DNA of 64,000 nucleotides from Brevundimonas sp. (GCF_029945885.1 NZ_JAQSDK010000037.1:372001-436000); one strand, 5' to 3'; numbered from the stretch's first letter, positions 45,442-53,312 are shown. Numbers and translations: made by a program. Notes: generated by a model from the sequence alone, not told the origin.

Positions 45442-46407
45442 CTAGTTCGGAACCCGCTCGACCGTGACACCCCGCTGGGCCAGCTGGACCTGAACGCTGT
45501 CCTCCCCGGCCAGATGGGCGGCCCCGACGGCGATGAAGACCGTGCCGGAACCGTCCAGCAGGGTCTGGATCTGGCCCGCCCAGTTGACGTTCCGGTCGAC
45601 CAGCAGCGACTGGTACATCAGCGCGCTGGCGTCCCGCATCGGCTCGACCCCGACCGCATTGATCGCCGCGACGTCGCCGTCGGCCCAGGCCGAGACCAGC
45701 CGACCGAGCTCGGTGGTCGCATCCTCGAAATCATCGAGCGTGCTGCGCAGGAAGTCCAGCTGACCCGTCTCGGGGAAGCCCGCCAGGAGGCGGATCTGTT
45801 CGTCCAGGGTCTCGAACCCGTCCACCGGCTTGCCGGCCGCCTCCATCCGCGCTTTCAGCAGCAGGTCGACGCCCGACCGCGGATCGTAGCCGGCCCGGGT
45901 CATCGGCGCGACCGACAGGGTCAGGGCCGCCAGCCAGGGCCGCAGCGGATCCAGCTGGGCCGCCGTCATCCCCATGGTGCGGGCGGCGGTGTCCAGCGCC
46001 GCCAGCTCATCCGCGGTCAGAAGGGTGGACAGCGGGGTCTGGGGCGAGATGCCGTACTGCTGGATCAGGGGCATGGCCGCCGCCTGGTCATCCGGGTTGG
46101 CGACCTCGAGGATCAGCCGCGAGGCGCTGTCGAGAGCCGCATCGACGCGGTCGGTCTGCCAGGCGGTGTCCGGGCGCAGCACATGCACCGTGCCGAACAG
46201 ATAGATGGTCGAGTCGGCGTCGCGGATGACCCACAGGGCCGGACCGTTGCCCTGGGCGGGCAGAACGGCTTGCGGAGCGGCGGTCTGGGCAAGGGCCTGC
46301 CCCGGCGCGGTCAGCAGGCTGAGCGTGAGGCCGAACCCGAGGGCCGTGCCCGCCGCGACGCGGGTGATCCGGCCGGCGGAAGATTTGAGAAGCGAGACGA
46401 ACGTCAT
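45442..46407 (-). CDS. TraB/GumN family exported protein
   Basis: A 321-residue protein of the TraB/GumN (TIKI clan) family. Start at ATG 46407, preceded by AAAGGATCATCCC; signal peptide about 1-40 ending QALAQ. Family landmarks: LWVIRDADSTIYLFGTVHVL (GTxH) near 58 and FIAVGAAHLAGEDSVQVQLA near the end (GxxHL). TIKI relatives are metalloproteases; for bacterial GumN-type members activity is unproven. It follows the membrane-XRE-membrane operon by 59 bases on the same strand. Confidence 0.87.
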   Translation of the reverse strand: MTFVSLLKSSAGRITRVAAGTALGFGLTLSLLTAPGQALAQTAAPQAVLPAQGNGPALWVIRDADSTIYLFGTVHVLRPDTAWQTDRVDAALDSASRLILEVANPDDQAAAMPLIQQYGISPQTPLSTLLTADELAALDTAARTMGMTAAQLDPLRPWLAALTLSVAPMTRAGYDPRSGVDLLLKARMEAAGKPVDGFETLDEQIRLLAGFPETGQLDFLRSTLDDFEDATTELGRLVSAWADGDVAAINAVGVEPMRDASALMYQSLLVDRNVNWAGQIQTLLDGSGTVFIAVGAAHLAGEDSVQVQLAQRGVTVERVPN

Positions 46408-46466
46408 GGGATGATCCTTTGGAACAGGGTGAAGATGGAGAGGGGCGAGGATGAGGCCGTCGGCGG

Positions 46467-47054
46467 TCAGTGAATGCCGCGTCGGGCCGAGGCGACGATC
46501 GAGGCCAGCAGATAGACGGCCATCAGGATGCCGATCAGGCCCCAGCCGCTGACGGTTCCGACCAGGCCCAGCCGTTCGGCGGCGGCATAGAGGAACAGGG
46601 CAGTCTGCAGCACCCAGAAGGCGGTGGCGGCGGTCTCGGCCATGATCCGGCGCAGCATTTCGTCGGCCGCGCGCCACAGCATCAGGTTGGCGACGCCCTG
46701 CAGGACCGACAGGACGACGATCCCGCCGAACACGACATCGGCGTTGGCCCAGGCCGGACCGAACATGGGCAGAAGCAACATCGCCCCGGCCAGCAGGAAG
46801 ACGGCGATCTGAAGGAACCCGCAGGCCCGGGGGACGGTGGAGGGCCGTCGCGCCAGGGTGATGATGCTCAGGGCGGCGATGGCCAGCAGGGCCACCGCCA
46901 TGGCCGTGGCCAGGCTGTCGGCCCAGGTCTGGTCCCGCATCAGGGCGATTTGGGTGACCCCGTAGCCGGTGAGCGCGCCCAGCCCCCCGAGGGTGACGAT
47001 GCCCAGGATCCTGAGGGCCAGGGGCGGCTTCGGGGTGTCGGTCAGGGTCGTCAT
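46467..47054 (-). CDS. six-TM hypothetical membrane protein
   Basis: A 195-residue integral membrane protein with about six hydrophobic helices (near 17-40, 48-68, 82-102, 108-128, 142-160 and 165-186) and a short hydrophilic start. No family recognised. It is coupled to the XRE regulator (ATGA overlap at 47051-47054), so it is likely the effector or a co-regulated partner of that regulator. Confidence 0.8.
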   Translation of the reverse strand: MTTLTDTPKPPLALRILGIVTLGGLGALTGYGVTQIALMRDQTWADSLATAMAVALLAIAALSIITLARRPSTVPRACGFLQIAVFLLAGAMLLLPMFGPAWANADVVFGGIVVLSVLQGVANLMLWRAADEMLRRIMAETAATAFWVLQTALFLYAAAERLGLVGTVSGWGLIGILMAVYLLASIVASARRGIH

Positions 47055-47254
47055 GATCCGGCTCCTGTGTCGGAAAAGATGGATTCAATGGGTTGGTCGA
47101 AGACGCGGGCAATCTTGAAGGCGAGCGGCAGGGACGGGTCGTAGCGGCCGGTCTCCAGCGCATTGACGGTCTGGCGCGAGACCCCGAGCTGTTCGGCCAG
47201 GTCGGCCTGGCTCCAGTCGCGTTCGGCGCGCAGGATCTTGAGACGGTTGTTCAT
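47051..47254 (-). CDS. short XRE-family HTH regulator
   Basis: A 67-residue DNA-binding protein made up of little beyond one HTH: MNNRLKILRAERDWSQADLA then EQLGVSRQTVNALETGRYDP and SLPLAFKIARVFDQPIESIF. This YozG-like class typically sits beside small multi-TM proteins. It lies ten bases after the first membrane gene and overlaps the second. The half-site cluster at 47734-47813 upstream of the operon is the natural candidate operator for autoregulation. Confidence 0.92.
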   Translation of the reverse strand: MNNRLKILRAERDWSQADLAEQLGVSRQTVNALETGRYDPSLPLAFKIARVFDQPIESIFSDTGAGS

Positions 47255-47264
47255 GACCGGGCCC

Positions 47265-47723
47265 TCATCGACGGCGCCACCACCACCAGGCCCAGACGAT
47301 CGTATAGCCGAGGATCATCACCAGCAGCACGGCGAAGGCCCCGGTGGCGGCATAGGCGGCGGGATCGGTGCGGCCCTCGAACATTGAGGGCACGGTCCAG
47401 CGGCGGGCCTGTGGCAGGGTCGCCAGGACGAAGAGGGGCCCGCACGCCAGCATGCCGCCACAGCCGCCCCAGAACCAGGCGGCCTTGTGGGCCTCACGCG
47501 CGGCCTCGTCGATCGAGCGCATCCAGGCGACGGAGATGACCATGCCGCCGGCCATCAGGGCGGCGGCGATGATGCCGATGACCCAGACCGTGGCCTGGTC
47601 CTGATCGATCGCGCCGCTGGCGGACAGGTAGCCGACGGCGATGCCGACGACGAAGGCCACGACCATGACGGCCAGCAGGCCGATCAGCGACCGGACAATC
47701 AGGGGGGTCAGGTTTTTGTTCAT
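47265..47723 (-). CDS. four-TM hypothetical membrane protein
   Basis: A 152-residue membrane protein, first gene of the operon. TMs near 10-32, 45-65, 85-103 and 125-145; the C terminus is WAWWWWRRR, a striking Trp/Arg cluster that would sit at the cytosolic face. The loop between TM2 and TM3 is charged (MRSIDEAAREAHKA), resembling the DUF2178-like proteins that accompany YozG-type regulators, though similarity is weak. SD: GGGTACTTTCC is poor. Confidence 0.78.
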   Translation of the reverse strand: MNKNLTPLIVRSLIGLLAVMVVAFVVGIAVGYLSASGAIDQDQATVWVIGIIAAALMAGGMVISVAWMRSIDEAAREAHKAAWFWGGCGGMLACGPLFVLATLPQARRWTVPSMFEGRTDPAAYAATGAFAVLLVMILGYTIVWAWWWWRRR

Positions 47724-47733
47724 GGAAAGTACC

Positions 47734-47813
47734 CTCGTCGTTTTGACAAGTGTGTTTTACACCACGCAGCACCCATGTCAAGCGGCCTTGTCATAACGAC
47801 AAGCCGCCTTGTC
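47734..47813 (-). promoter_or_regulatory. promoter and GACAAG/CTTGTC operator cluster
   Basis: On the minus strand TTGACA (47781-47776), 16 bases, TAAAAC (47759-47754) form a sigma-70-like promoter for the membrane-XRE-membrane operon. Inverted repeats built from CTTGTC and GACAAG flank it: 47787-47803 (CTTGTC-5-GACAAG, perfect), 47798-47813 (GACAAG-4-CTTGTC, perfect) and 47734-47750 (one mismatch) at the start site. The arrangement suits binding of the XRE dimer. Confidence 0.65.
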
Positions 47814-49109
47814 CTATTCCAGGGTCTGGCGGGTTTTCGGCTCCGCGACGGTGTCCGGGGTTCCGGCCAGCAGCTCGGGCCGGCTCAGGCTGCGCGGCGT
47901 CGACTCCAGTGCCGGCAGGACCGGCATCTCCTTGCCCTCGTGATCGACCTGCAGATCCTCGAAGCGGCGGGCCGAGACCATGACCTGGCTCTCCAGCGAG
48001 CCGACGAACTGGTTGTATTTGCCGACGGCCGTGTCCAGGGCCCGGCCGACGGCGGCGGCGTGGCCGCCCATCACCGACAGGCGTTTGTAGAGCTCCTTGC
48101 CCAGTTTCGCGACCTCCTCGGCATTGCGGGCCTGTTCGTCGGCGCGCCAGCCGTAGGCCACCGCCTTGCACAGGGCGAACAGGGTCGTCGGCGTCACGAT
48201 CACCACCCGCGAGCTCATCGCCGTGGTCATCAGGTCGGGCTCATGGTCCAGGGCCGCGGCCAGGAAGGCGTCGCCGGGCACGAACATGACGACGAAATCG
48301 GGGCTGGGCTTGAACTGGTCCTGATAGGCCTTGGACGACAGCTGGCGGACGTGGGTCTTCATACTGGCGGCGGTGCGCACAGAGGCGGCGGTGCGCTGGG
48401 CCTCGTCATCGCCGTCCGACTCATCGACGAAGGCCAGGGAGACCTTGGCGTCGATCACGAACATGCCGCCGCCGGGCAGGCGCACGATGAAGTCGGGCCG
48501 CGATTGCCGCCCCTCCTCATTGGCCGAGGAGGTCTGTTCCTCGAAATCGAACCGGCCGGCCATGCCCGCGGCCTCCAGCACATTGCGGCAGGTCTGTTCG
48601 CCCCAGCGCCCGCGCCGCCCGGTATTGCCGCGCAGGGCCTCGGTCAGGCGCCGGGCCTCGTCGCGGGTGGCGGTCGAGGCGGTCATCAGCAGGGCCAGCT
48701 GCTCCTTCAGCCCGCCGGTTTCCTCGTTGCGGGTCTTCTCCAGGGCGGTGACGTGTTCCTGGAACAGTTTCAGCGTGTCGGCCACGGGCTTCAGCTGGGC
48801 CTCCATCCGCTGTTGCGCCATCAGTTCGCGATTGCGGAAGGTCTCGTCGGTGCGTTTCAGCAGTTCCTCGGCCACGGTATTGGCCGCCGTACTGGCGGTC
48901 TGGGCCGCCTGGGCGCGCAACAGTTCGGTCGAGGTGGCGGCCTGGTCCTCGAACAGCCGCATGCGGGCCTCGGTCTCGGCATAGCGTTCGCGCAGCTCCC
49001 AGGCCCGGGTCTCGGCGGCGGTGGCGCGACGCCGCTCCATCAGGGCCCAGAACAGGGCCATGACGGCGACGATCGCGGCGGCGACGGCAAGGATCAGATT
49101 GGCGTTCAT
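47814..49109 (-). CDS. rmuC: DNA recombination protein RmuC
   Basis: Limits recombination at inverted repeats in E. coli. From ATG 49109 it has 431 residues: an N-terminal TM anchor (about 4-24), a long coiled coil (about 25-140, with Glu/Arg/Ala heptads), then the nuclease-like domain with GRRGRWGEQTCRNVLEAAG, RPDFIVRLPGGGMFVIDAKV and FVVMFVPGDAFLAAAL. The frame continues upstream through a 9-base tandem repeat encoding WTQ/WTE units, which is unlikely to be translated. Stands alone; its stop abuts the operator cluster of the neighbouring operon. Confidence 0.92.
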   Translation of the reverse strand: MNANLILAVAAAIVAVMALFWALMERRRATAAETRAWELRERYAETEARMRLFEDQAATSTELLRAQAAQTASTAANTVAEELLKRTDETFRNRELMAQQRMEAQLKPVADTLKLFQEHVTALEKTRNEETGGLKEQLALLMTASTATRDEARRLTEALRGNTGRRGRWGEQTCRNVLEAAGMAGRFDFEEQTSSANEEGRQSRPDFIVRLPGGGMFVIDAKVSLAFVDESDGDDEAQRTAASVRTAASMKTHVRQLSSKAYQDQFKPSPDFVVMFVPGDAFLAAALDHEPDLMTTAMSSRVVIVTPTTLFALCKAVAYGWRADEQARNAEEVAKLGKELYKRLSVMGGHAAAVGRALDTAVGKYNQFVGSLESQVMVSARRFEDLQVDHEGKEMPVLPALESTPRSLSRPELLAGTPDTVAEPKTRQTLE

Positions 49110-49158
49110 GCTCCGTTCCTTACCGGGAGTCGCCGGCGGGGGTGAACGGAAAAACAGG

Positions 49159-49191
49159 GTCCACTCGGTCCACTGGGTCCACTGAGTCCAC
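49159..49191. repeat. 9-bp tandem repeat, 3.7 copies
   Basis: GTCCACTCG, GTCCACTGG, GTCCACTGA, GTCCAC in direct succession, 50 bases upstream of rmuC. Read on the minus strand in frame with rmuC it would encode repeated Trp-Thr-Gln/Glu. The rest of the 283-base gap to 49393 holds no other feature than the repeat at 49331. Confidence 0.85.
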
Positions 49192-49330
49192 ATCGCCCGG
49201 AGGGGCGGGGAGGACGGGAACGGATCGAAGGGGGCGGTGAGCGGGGGTCACGGGGGAATTTGCGCCGGCTGCCGCAGGGTTGCGGTGGGCGGAGTGTAGG
49301 GGGCGGGGGCGTCAGGTTCGGGCGTGAGGG

Positions 49331-49352
49331 CGGCTTCCGACCCGTTGCGGAC
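49331..49352 (+). repeat. hairpin repeat, partial copy 1
   Basis: CGGCTTCCGACCC followed by GTT and GCGGAC, identical in its defined positions to the right half of the full copies at 49720-49770 and 50128-50178. The left arm is not recognisable here. Confidence 0.7.
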
Positions 49353-49392
49353 CCTGCCTTGTATCGATCAGCAAGATCGACAACATGGCGGG

Positions 49393-49506
49393 ATGACAAT
49401 GGACAACCTCAACCGCGAACTGGAAATCGACGAGGACGAAATCGCTTTCGATGAGAAGGTGCGGGTGGCTACTGCGCCCACGTCGGAACCCGGGGCCGAG
49501 AAATGA
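49393..49506 (+). CDS. 37-aa acidic protein
   Basis: Short frame MTMDNLNRELEIDEDEIAFD ending SEPGAEK, strongly acidic, start also possible two codons later. A partial ribosome site GGCGGG precedes it. Its stop overlaps the start of the next small gene as ATGA, the main argument that both are real. No similarity recognised. Confidence 0.5.
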   Translation: MTMDNLNRELEIDEDEIAFDEKVRVATAPTSEPGAEK

Positions 49507-49667
49507 TCTGGGCAGGGCTGATTATTTTGGTCGCCGTAATCGCTTTCGCGGTCCGTCGCTCAAAAGCCCCGGCAGAACAGCTACAAGTGCTGATCAGAAA
49601 ACGGAATCGCGACTTAGAGCGGAACCCGAAACCCGACCCTCCCTATGATGACAGCGGCTTCTATTGA
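49503..49667 (+). CDS. 54-aa single-pass membrane protein
   Basis: Reading from the ATG at 49503: MIWAGLIILVAVIAFAVRRS is a clean membrane anchor followed by a positively charged stretch, then a polar tail (QVLIRKRNRDLERNP) and an end PYDDSGFY. It is coupled to the preceding acidic gene by an ATGA overlap, so the pair resembles a two-component small-protein cassette. Too short for family assignment. Confidence 0.55.
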   Translation: MIWAGLIILVAVIAFAVRRSKAPAEQLQVLIRKRNRDLERNPKPDPPYDDSGFY

Positions 49668-49719
49668 GCCACCGCGCGTTGACCGGGATTGTCAGCCGCA
49701 TATGCGCTGAAACGCCCAG

Positions 49720-49770
49720 GTCCGGTTCTCCCCCCTAGGCGACGGGCGGCTTCCGACCCTGAGCGGACAT
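49720..49770 (+). repeat. 51-bp hairpin repeat, full copy 2
   Basis: Starts GTCCGGTTCTCC, contains TAGGCGAC and CGGCTTCCGACCC and ends GCGGACAT. The same 51-base length and block order occur at 50128-50178. Arms GTCCG and CGGAC allow a long stem. It follows the 54-aa gene by 52 bases. Confidence 0.75.
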
Positions 49771-49786
49771 CCGTCGTTTGCGTCCC

Positions 49787-50110
49787 ATGATTGCAAAACA
49801 GCCATTTTTGCTTAGGTTCAAAAGAATGGAGCCAACATACAATCAGCGCAGTCTCTACCCGATCCCTGTCACGTTTGTGATTGTGACCTTTTACCTTTGT
49901 GCTGGTGTCGCGTTTTGGATTTCCTTTATTGCGGAAAATCGCGATGTTTTATCCTACCAATACTTAGGTTTTATCGCTCTCATGGCCGCTTCTTTGGTTA
50001 GGTTGCCATTTGAGTTGAAAGCTGCACGTCAGAGGAGACGGACGAATAAAGCTCGGGCGAGAGCGATGACGATTCTCCAGCGTGTGAGTTCGGACCTCAA
50101 CGCCCAATAG
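49787..50110 (+). CDS. AT-richer two-TM hypothetical protein
   Basis: A 107-residue membrane protein; start at 49787 or 49826. Two TM helices (about 27-48 and 60-78) are followed by a basic C terminus RQRRRTNKARARAM. The base composition is clearly lower in G+C than neighbours (near one half by eye), with many A/T-ending codons, indicating recent transfer. It is bracketed by two copies of the 51-bp hairpin repeat. Confidence 0.6.
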   Translation: MIAKQPFLLRFKRMEPTYNQRSLYPIPVTFVIVTFYLCAGVAFWISFIAENRDVLSYQYLGFIALMAASLVRLPFELKAARQRRRTNKARARAMTILQRVSSDLNAQ

Positions 50111-50127
50111 GCGGGCGGTTCGCCTAT

Positions 50128-50178
50128 GTCCGCTTTCCGCCCTTAGGCGACTGACGGCTCCCGACCCATTGCGGACAT
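50128..50178 (+). repeat. 51-bp hairpin repeat, full copy 3
   Basis: Starts GTCCGCTTTCC, contains TTAGGCGAC and CGGCTCCCGACCC, ends GCGGACAT; ATGTCCGC (50126-50133) and GCGGACAT (50171-50178) are exact inverted repeats. Lies between the convergent 107-aa and ChaN-like genes. Confidence 0.8.
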
Positions 50179-50201
50179 TGCAATCCTGCGAGCCGTGCCA
50201 G

Positions 50202-50975
50202 TCAGAAGGGTTCTGACGGCGTGAAGGTTTCCACGACAAAATAATAATCGAACCCATTAGCAGCAGAGACAGGGCTGATGCCGAGCGGCAATCTCCCGGA
50301 CGAACCGCTCATGGCGTGAACTTCACATTCTGGCATGCAAGCCCACGCGGTCCCCGGCAGGCTGTTCGCGATATTGATGTTTACAACATCGCCAAGCACC
50401 GATGGGAGCGTATCCTGACCTGATGGCTCGGTGGCCCGTCGAGCATGGTAGTTGCCCACGAGGACGATTACGGCATCGCCAGGACGGACACCCCTGCGAA
50501 TGCGTTCGGCGGAAGCGAAATCGGATGATTCGTCTGAGACGGTTTCCCCCATGAAACCTACGACCTCTAGCGCACCCGATCTCCGTAGATTGCTGAGGGA
50601 GATCAGCAGTCGCCGCATCGCCATCGAGGCTCGCCCGTCAGGATGTGATTGCCAGAATTGGTTTGTGACCGGTCCGCTATAGACATCCTCAACGGCCTGC
50701 GGTGGCATCTCGACCGCCAAGCTGACGGATCGGCCTGAGGTGATCGCTGAACAAATCAATGCTGTCACAACAGAGCCTGACTGCTCAGTCCCGTGAAACT
50801 CGCCGACGATCACCGGCTTCGAGAAGTCGAACGGCGGTCGCAAATCGGCGACGGAACACGCTGCATCTGACGAAATTCCAGCGAAGGTCCCCGGTGTTTG
50901 AACGGTCGCATTCGCCGACCCACAAGCTGAAAGGGCCGCAACGGTCGCGCACAGGGTTTGTCGAATGGAAAACAT
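50202..50975 (-). CDS. exported ChaN/TIKI-clan-like protein
   Basis: A 257-residue protein with a signal peptide (about 1-23, SANATVQ). VIVGEFHGTEQSGSVVTALI near 55 and VIVLVGNYHARRATEP near 170 match the paired GExH...GxxH landmarks of the TraB/ChaN/EreA clan; CP at several positions suggests disulfides. Function unknown. Base composition is intermediate between host genes and the small AT-rich genes, pointing to acquired DNA. The IS30 element lies 95 bases upstream of its start. Confidence 0.65.
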   Translation of the reverse strand: MFSIRQTLCATVAALSACGSANATVQTPGTFAGISSDAACSVADLRPPFDFSKPVIVGEFHGTEQSGSVVTALICSAITSGRSVSLAVEMPPQAVEDVYSGPVTNQFWQSHPDGRASMAMRRLLISLSNLRRSGALEVVGFMGETVSDESSDFASAERIRRGVRPGDAVIVLVGNYHARRATEPSGQDTLPSVLGDVVNINIANSLPGTAWACMPECEVHAMSGSSGRLPLGISPVSAANGFDYYFVVETFTPSEPF

Positions 50976-51070
50976 CAGTCAGAACCTTGGTTGCACCGGT
51001 AGCTCGGAGACGTGAGCTTTGGGTAAGCGAGACCGGTCCGCAAGGACCAAGGTGAATGACGGCTTTCGAC

Positions 51071-52297
51071 GGTGGGCTCAACCGGTGACCGCAACACGCT
51101 AGCTTTTCTTCGGAGATGGAGCGTGGGTCATGAAGCAGCGGCGTCGCATCTATTACTCGGCGGCCCAACGGGCTGAGATCTGGGATCGCTGGAAGGCCGG
51201 CGAGTCGATGAGTTCGATCGGGCGACGGTTTGATCGCGAGTCCTCGTCGGTGTTCTCGGTGCTTTCGCCGACGGGCGGCATCCGGCCTCCGGACCGCAAA
51301 CGGGCTTCGCGAGCCCTCAGTCTGGGCGAGCGGGAGGAAATCTCCCGGGGGCTCAGCACCCGCTGCTCGCTGCGTGGGATCGCCCGGTCACTGGGTCGAT
51401 CGGCATCGACGATCAGCCGCGAGGTTCTGCGCAACGGCGGGCCTGAGCGGTATCGGGCGACACGGTCGGATCAGGCGGCGTGGGACCGGGCGCGGTGCCC
51501 CAAACGCTGCAAGCTGGCTTGCCGACCGGCCCTGGCCCGGACAGTATCGGCCAAGCTGCGGCGGAACTGGTCGCCCGAGCAGATCGCCGGCTGGCTCAGG
51601 CGCACCTGGCCCGGGGAGCCGCACAATCAGGTGTCGCACGAAACCATCTATCGCAGCCTGTTCATCCAGACCCGAGGGGTGCTGAAGAAGGAGCTGCTTG
51701 AGCACCTCCGGGCCCGGCGGACCATCCGCCGTTCCCGACACGCCAGCCTGAAGCGGAACGGCCTGGGCCAGATCAGGGACGCCGTCTCCATCAGCGAACG
51801 GCCCGCCTGCGTCGAGGATCGCGCCGTCCCCGGCCACTGGGAAGGCGACCTGATCGGCGGGTCCCGCAACAGCTACGTCGCCACCCTGGTCGAGCGCCAC
51901 TCGCGCTACGTCATGCTGGTCAAGGTCGCCAACAAGGACACCGAAAGCGTCGTCACCGCCCTGATTAAACAGTCAAGGAAACTGCCTCGCGAGCTTTACC
52001 GGTCCCTGACCTGGGACCGGGGCAAGGAGCTGGCTGACCACAAGCGGCTGGCGATGGCCGCCGACGTCGCCGTCTACTTCTGCGATCCCCGGTCACCATG
52101 GCAGCGCGGTTCGAACGAGAACACCAACCGGCTGCTGCGCCAGTATCTGCCCCACGGAACCGACCTGTCCCTGCACAGCCAGGCCCAGCTCAGCGCCATC
52201 GCCCGGCAGCTCAACGAGCGGCCCAGAAAGACCTTGCTCTATCGGACGCCAGCAGAGACCTTCGCCGCGTGTGTTGCAGCGATCAGTTGAGCCCACC
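51071..52297 (+). mobile_element. complete IS30-family insertion sequence
   Basis: 1227 bp bounded by 27-bp imperfect inverted repeats: left 51071-51097 (GGTGGGCTCAAC...GCAACAC) and right 52271-52297 (GTGTTGC...GTTGAGCCCACC), 12 outer and 7 inner bases identical. One transposase gene fills it; its stop lies within the right repeat. No target duplication of two or three bases is apparent (flanks GAC and CCC), so either it was lost or the ends are one or two bases off. Confidence 0.93.
51130..52290 (+). CDS. IS30-family transposase
   Basis: 386 residues: N-terminal HTH region (SSIGRRFDRESSSV and LRGIARSLGRSASTISREVL), then the DDE catalytic core with Asp in VPGHWEGDLIGGSRNSYVAT, Asp in LTWDRGKELADH and Glu in SPWQRGSNENTNRLLRQYLP. 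The last pattern, with GTDL, is the IS30 hallmark. The gene is intact, so the element may be active. Confidence 0.96.
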   Translation: MKQRRRIYYSAAQRAEIWDRWKAGESMSSIGRRFDRESSSVFSVLSPTGGIRPPDRKRASRALSLGEREEISRGLSTRCSLRGIARSLGRSASTISREVLRNGGPERYRATRSDQAAWDRARCPKRCKLACRPALARTVSAKLRRNWSPEQIAGWLRRTWPGEPHNQVSHETIYRSLFIQTRGVLKKELLEHLRARRTIRRSRHASLKRNGLGQIRDAVSISERPACVEDRAVPGHWEGDLIGGSRNSYVATLVERHSRYVMLVKVANKDTESVVTALIKQSRKLPRELYRSLTWDRGKELADHKRLAMAADVAVYFCDPRSPWQRGSNENTNRLLRQYLPHGTDLSLHSQAQLSAIARQLNERPRKTLLYRTPAETFAACVAAIS

Positions 52298-52372
52298 CCC
52301 CAAAGCAGACCTTCCCCGAGTCCGCATTCCGCACCACCACCGGCATGCCCGGGTCGGCAGTCGGGTGAAACC

Positions 52373-52981
52373 CTAGGCCGGCCGTCGTGCCCGCATGGCC
52401 TGGACGATGGTGCCGTCGTCCAGCCAGTCCAGGTCGCCGCCGACCGGCACGCCGCGGGCCAGGGAGGTCACCGCCACCGAATTGCCGGTCCCGGTCAGCC
52501 GCTCGGCGATATAGTGGGCGGTGGTCTGGCCGTCGACGGTGGCCGGCAGGGCCAGCACCACCTCGCGCACCTCGCCGCCGCGCACCCGGCCGGTCAGTTC
52601 GGCGATGCGCAGGGCCTCGGGTCCGACCCCGTCCAGGGCCGACAACAGGCCGCCAAGCACATGGTATTTGCCGCGAAAGGCCCCGGAGCGCTCCATGGCC
52701 CACAGGGCCCCGGCCTCCTCGACCACACAGATCAACGCATTGTCGCGCGCGCCGTCGGAACAGATGGAACAGGGATCGCGAGTGTCGGGCGCGCCGCACA
52801 CCGAGCAGGAGGTGACCTTGTCGGCCGTCTCCTGCAGGGCGGCGGCGAGGGGCACCAGCAGCTGTTCGCGCCGCTTCAGCAGGGCCAGGGCGGCGCGGCG
52901 GGCCGAGCGCGGACCCAGGCCCGGCAGCTTGGCCAGCAGGCTGATCAGCCGTTCGATTTCCGGCCCGGCCGAGGCGGCCAA
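52373..52981 (-). CDS. recR: recombination mediator RecR
   Basis: Works with RecO/RecF to load RecA at gaps. 202 residues: helix-hairpin-helix [17 protein letters not shown] (about 19-35), the zinc finger [16 protein letters not shown] (about 58-73), and the Toprim domain with [17 protein letters not shown] and [17 protein letters not shown]. Starts one base after the ybaB stop. IS30 ends 75 bases beyond its stop without harming it. Confidence 0.95.
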   Translation of the reverse strand: MAASAGPEIERLISLLAKLPGLGPRSARRAALALLKRREQLLVPLAAALQETADKVTSCSVCGAPDTRDPCSICSDGARDNALICVVEEAGALWAMERSGAFRGKYHVLGGLLSALDGVGPEALRIAELTGRVRGGEVREVVLALPATVDGQTTAHYIAERLTGTGNSVAVTSLARGVPVGGDLDWLDDGTIVQAMRARRPA

Positions 52982-52982
52982 G

Positions 52983-53312
52983 TCAGAACAGTTTCGGCAT
53001 GCCGGGGATGTTCATCCCGGCCATCGGCCCGGCGGCCTCGCGCATCAGGGCGGTGTTGGCCTCGTCCAGCTTGCGTTTGGCGTCGGCATGGGCGGCCATG
53101 ACCAGATCGGCCAGGATCTCGCTCTCGCCGGCGACCATCAGACTGTCGTCGATGGTCACGGCGGTGATGTCGCCCGGCCCCTTCAGGGCGATGGTCACCA
53201 GACCCCCGCCGCTGGTGCCGCTGGCGGTGGTTTCGGTCATTTTCGCCTGGGCGTCCTGCAGCTTTTGCTGCATCGCCTGGGCCTGCTGCATCAGGGCATT
53301 GAGGTCTGTCAT
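52983..53312 (-). CDS. YbaB/EbfC nucleoid-associated protein
   Basis: DNA-binding dimer of 109 residues: N-terminal coiled coil ([20 protein letters not shown]), central beta sheet [21 protein letters not shown]-terminal helix. The dnaX-ybaB-recR order is conserved in bacteria and present here, 45 bases after dnaX and 1 base before recR. Confidence 0.93.
   Translation of the reverse strand: MTDLNALMQQAQAMQQKLQDAQAKMTETTASGTSGGGLVTIALKGPGDITAVTIDDSLMVAGESEILADLVMAAHADAKRKLDEANTALMREAAGPMAGMNIPGMPKLF

Noticed and set aside
49159..49191. CRISPR-like array
   Set aside because: Nine-base units without spacers; a simple tandem repeat. No CRISPR array or cas gene was found anywhere in the window.
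49331..50178. Integron attC sites
   Set aside because: The repeats lack the GTTRRRY/RYYYAAC core words and no integrase is present, so only the cassette-like layout is noted.
49100..52300. Prophage remnant
   Set aside because: No integrase, structural, lysis or replication gene; only an IS30 and small unknown genes.
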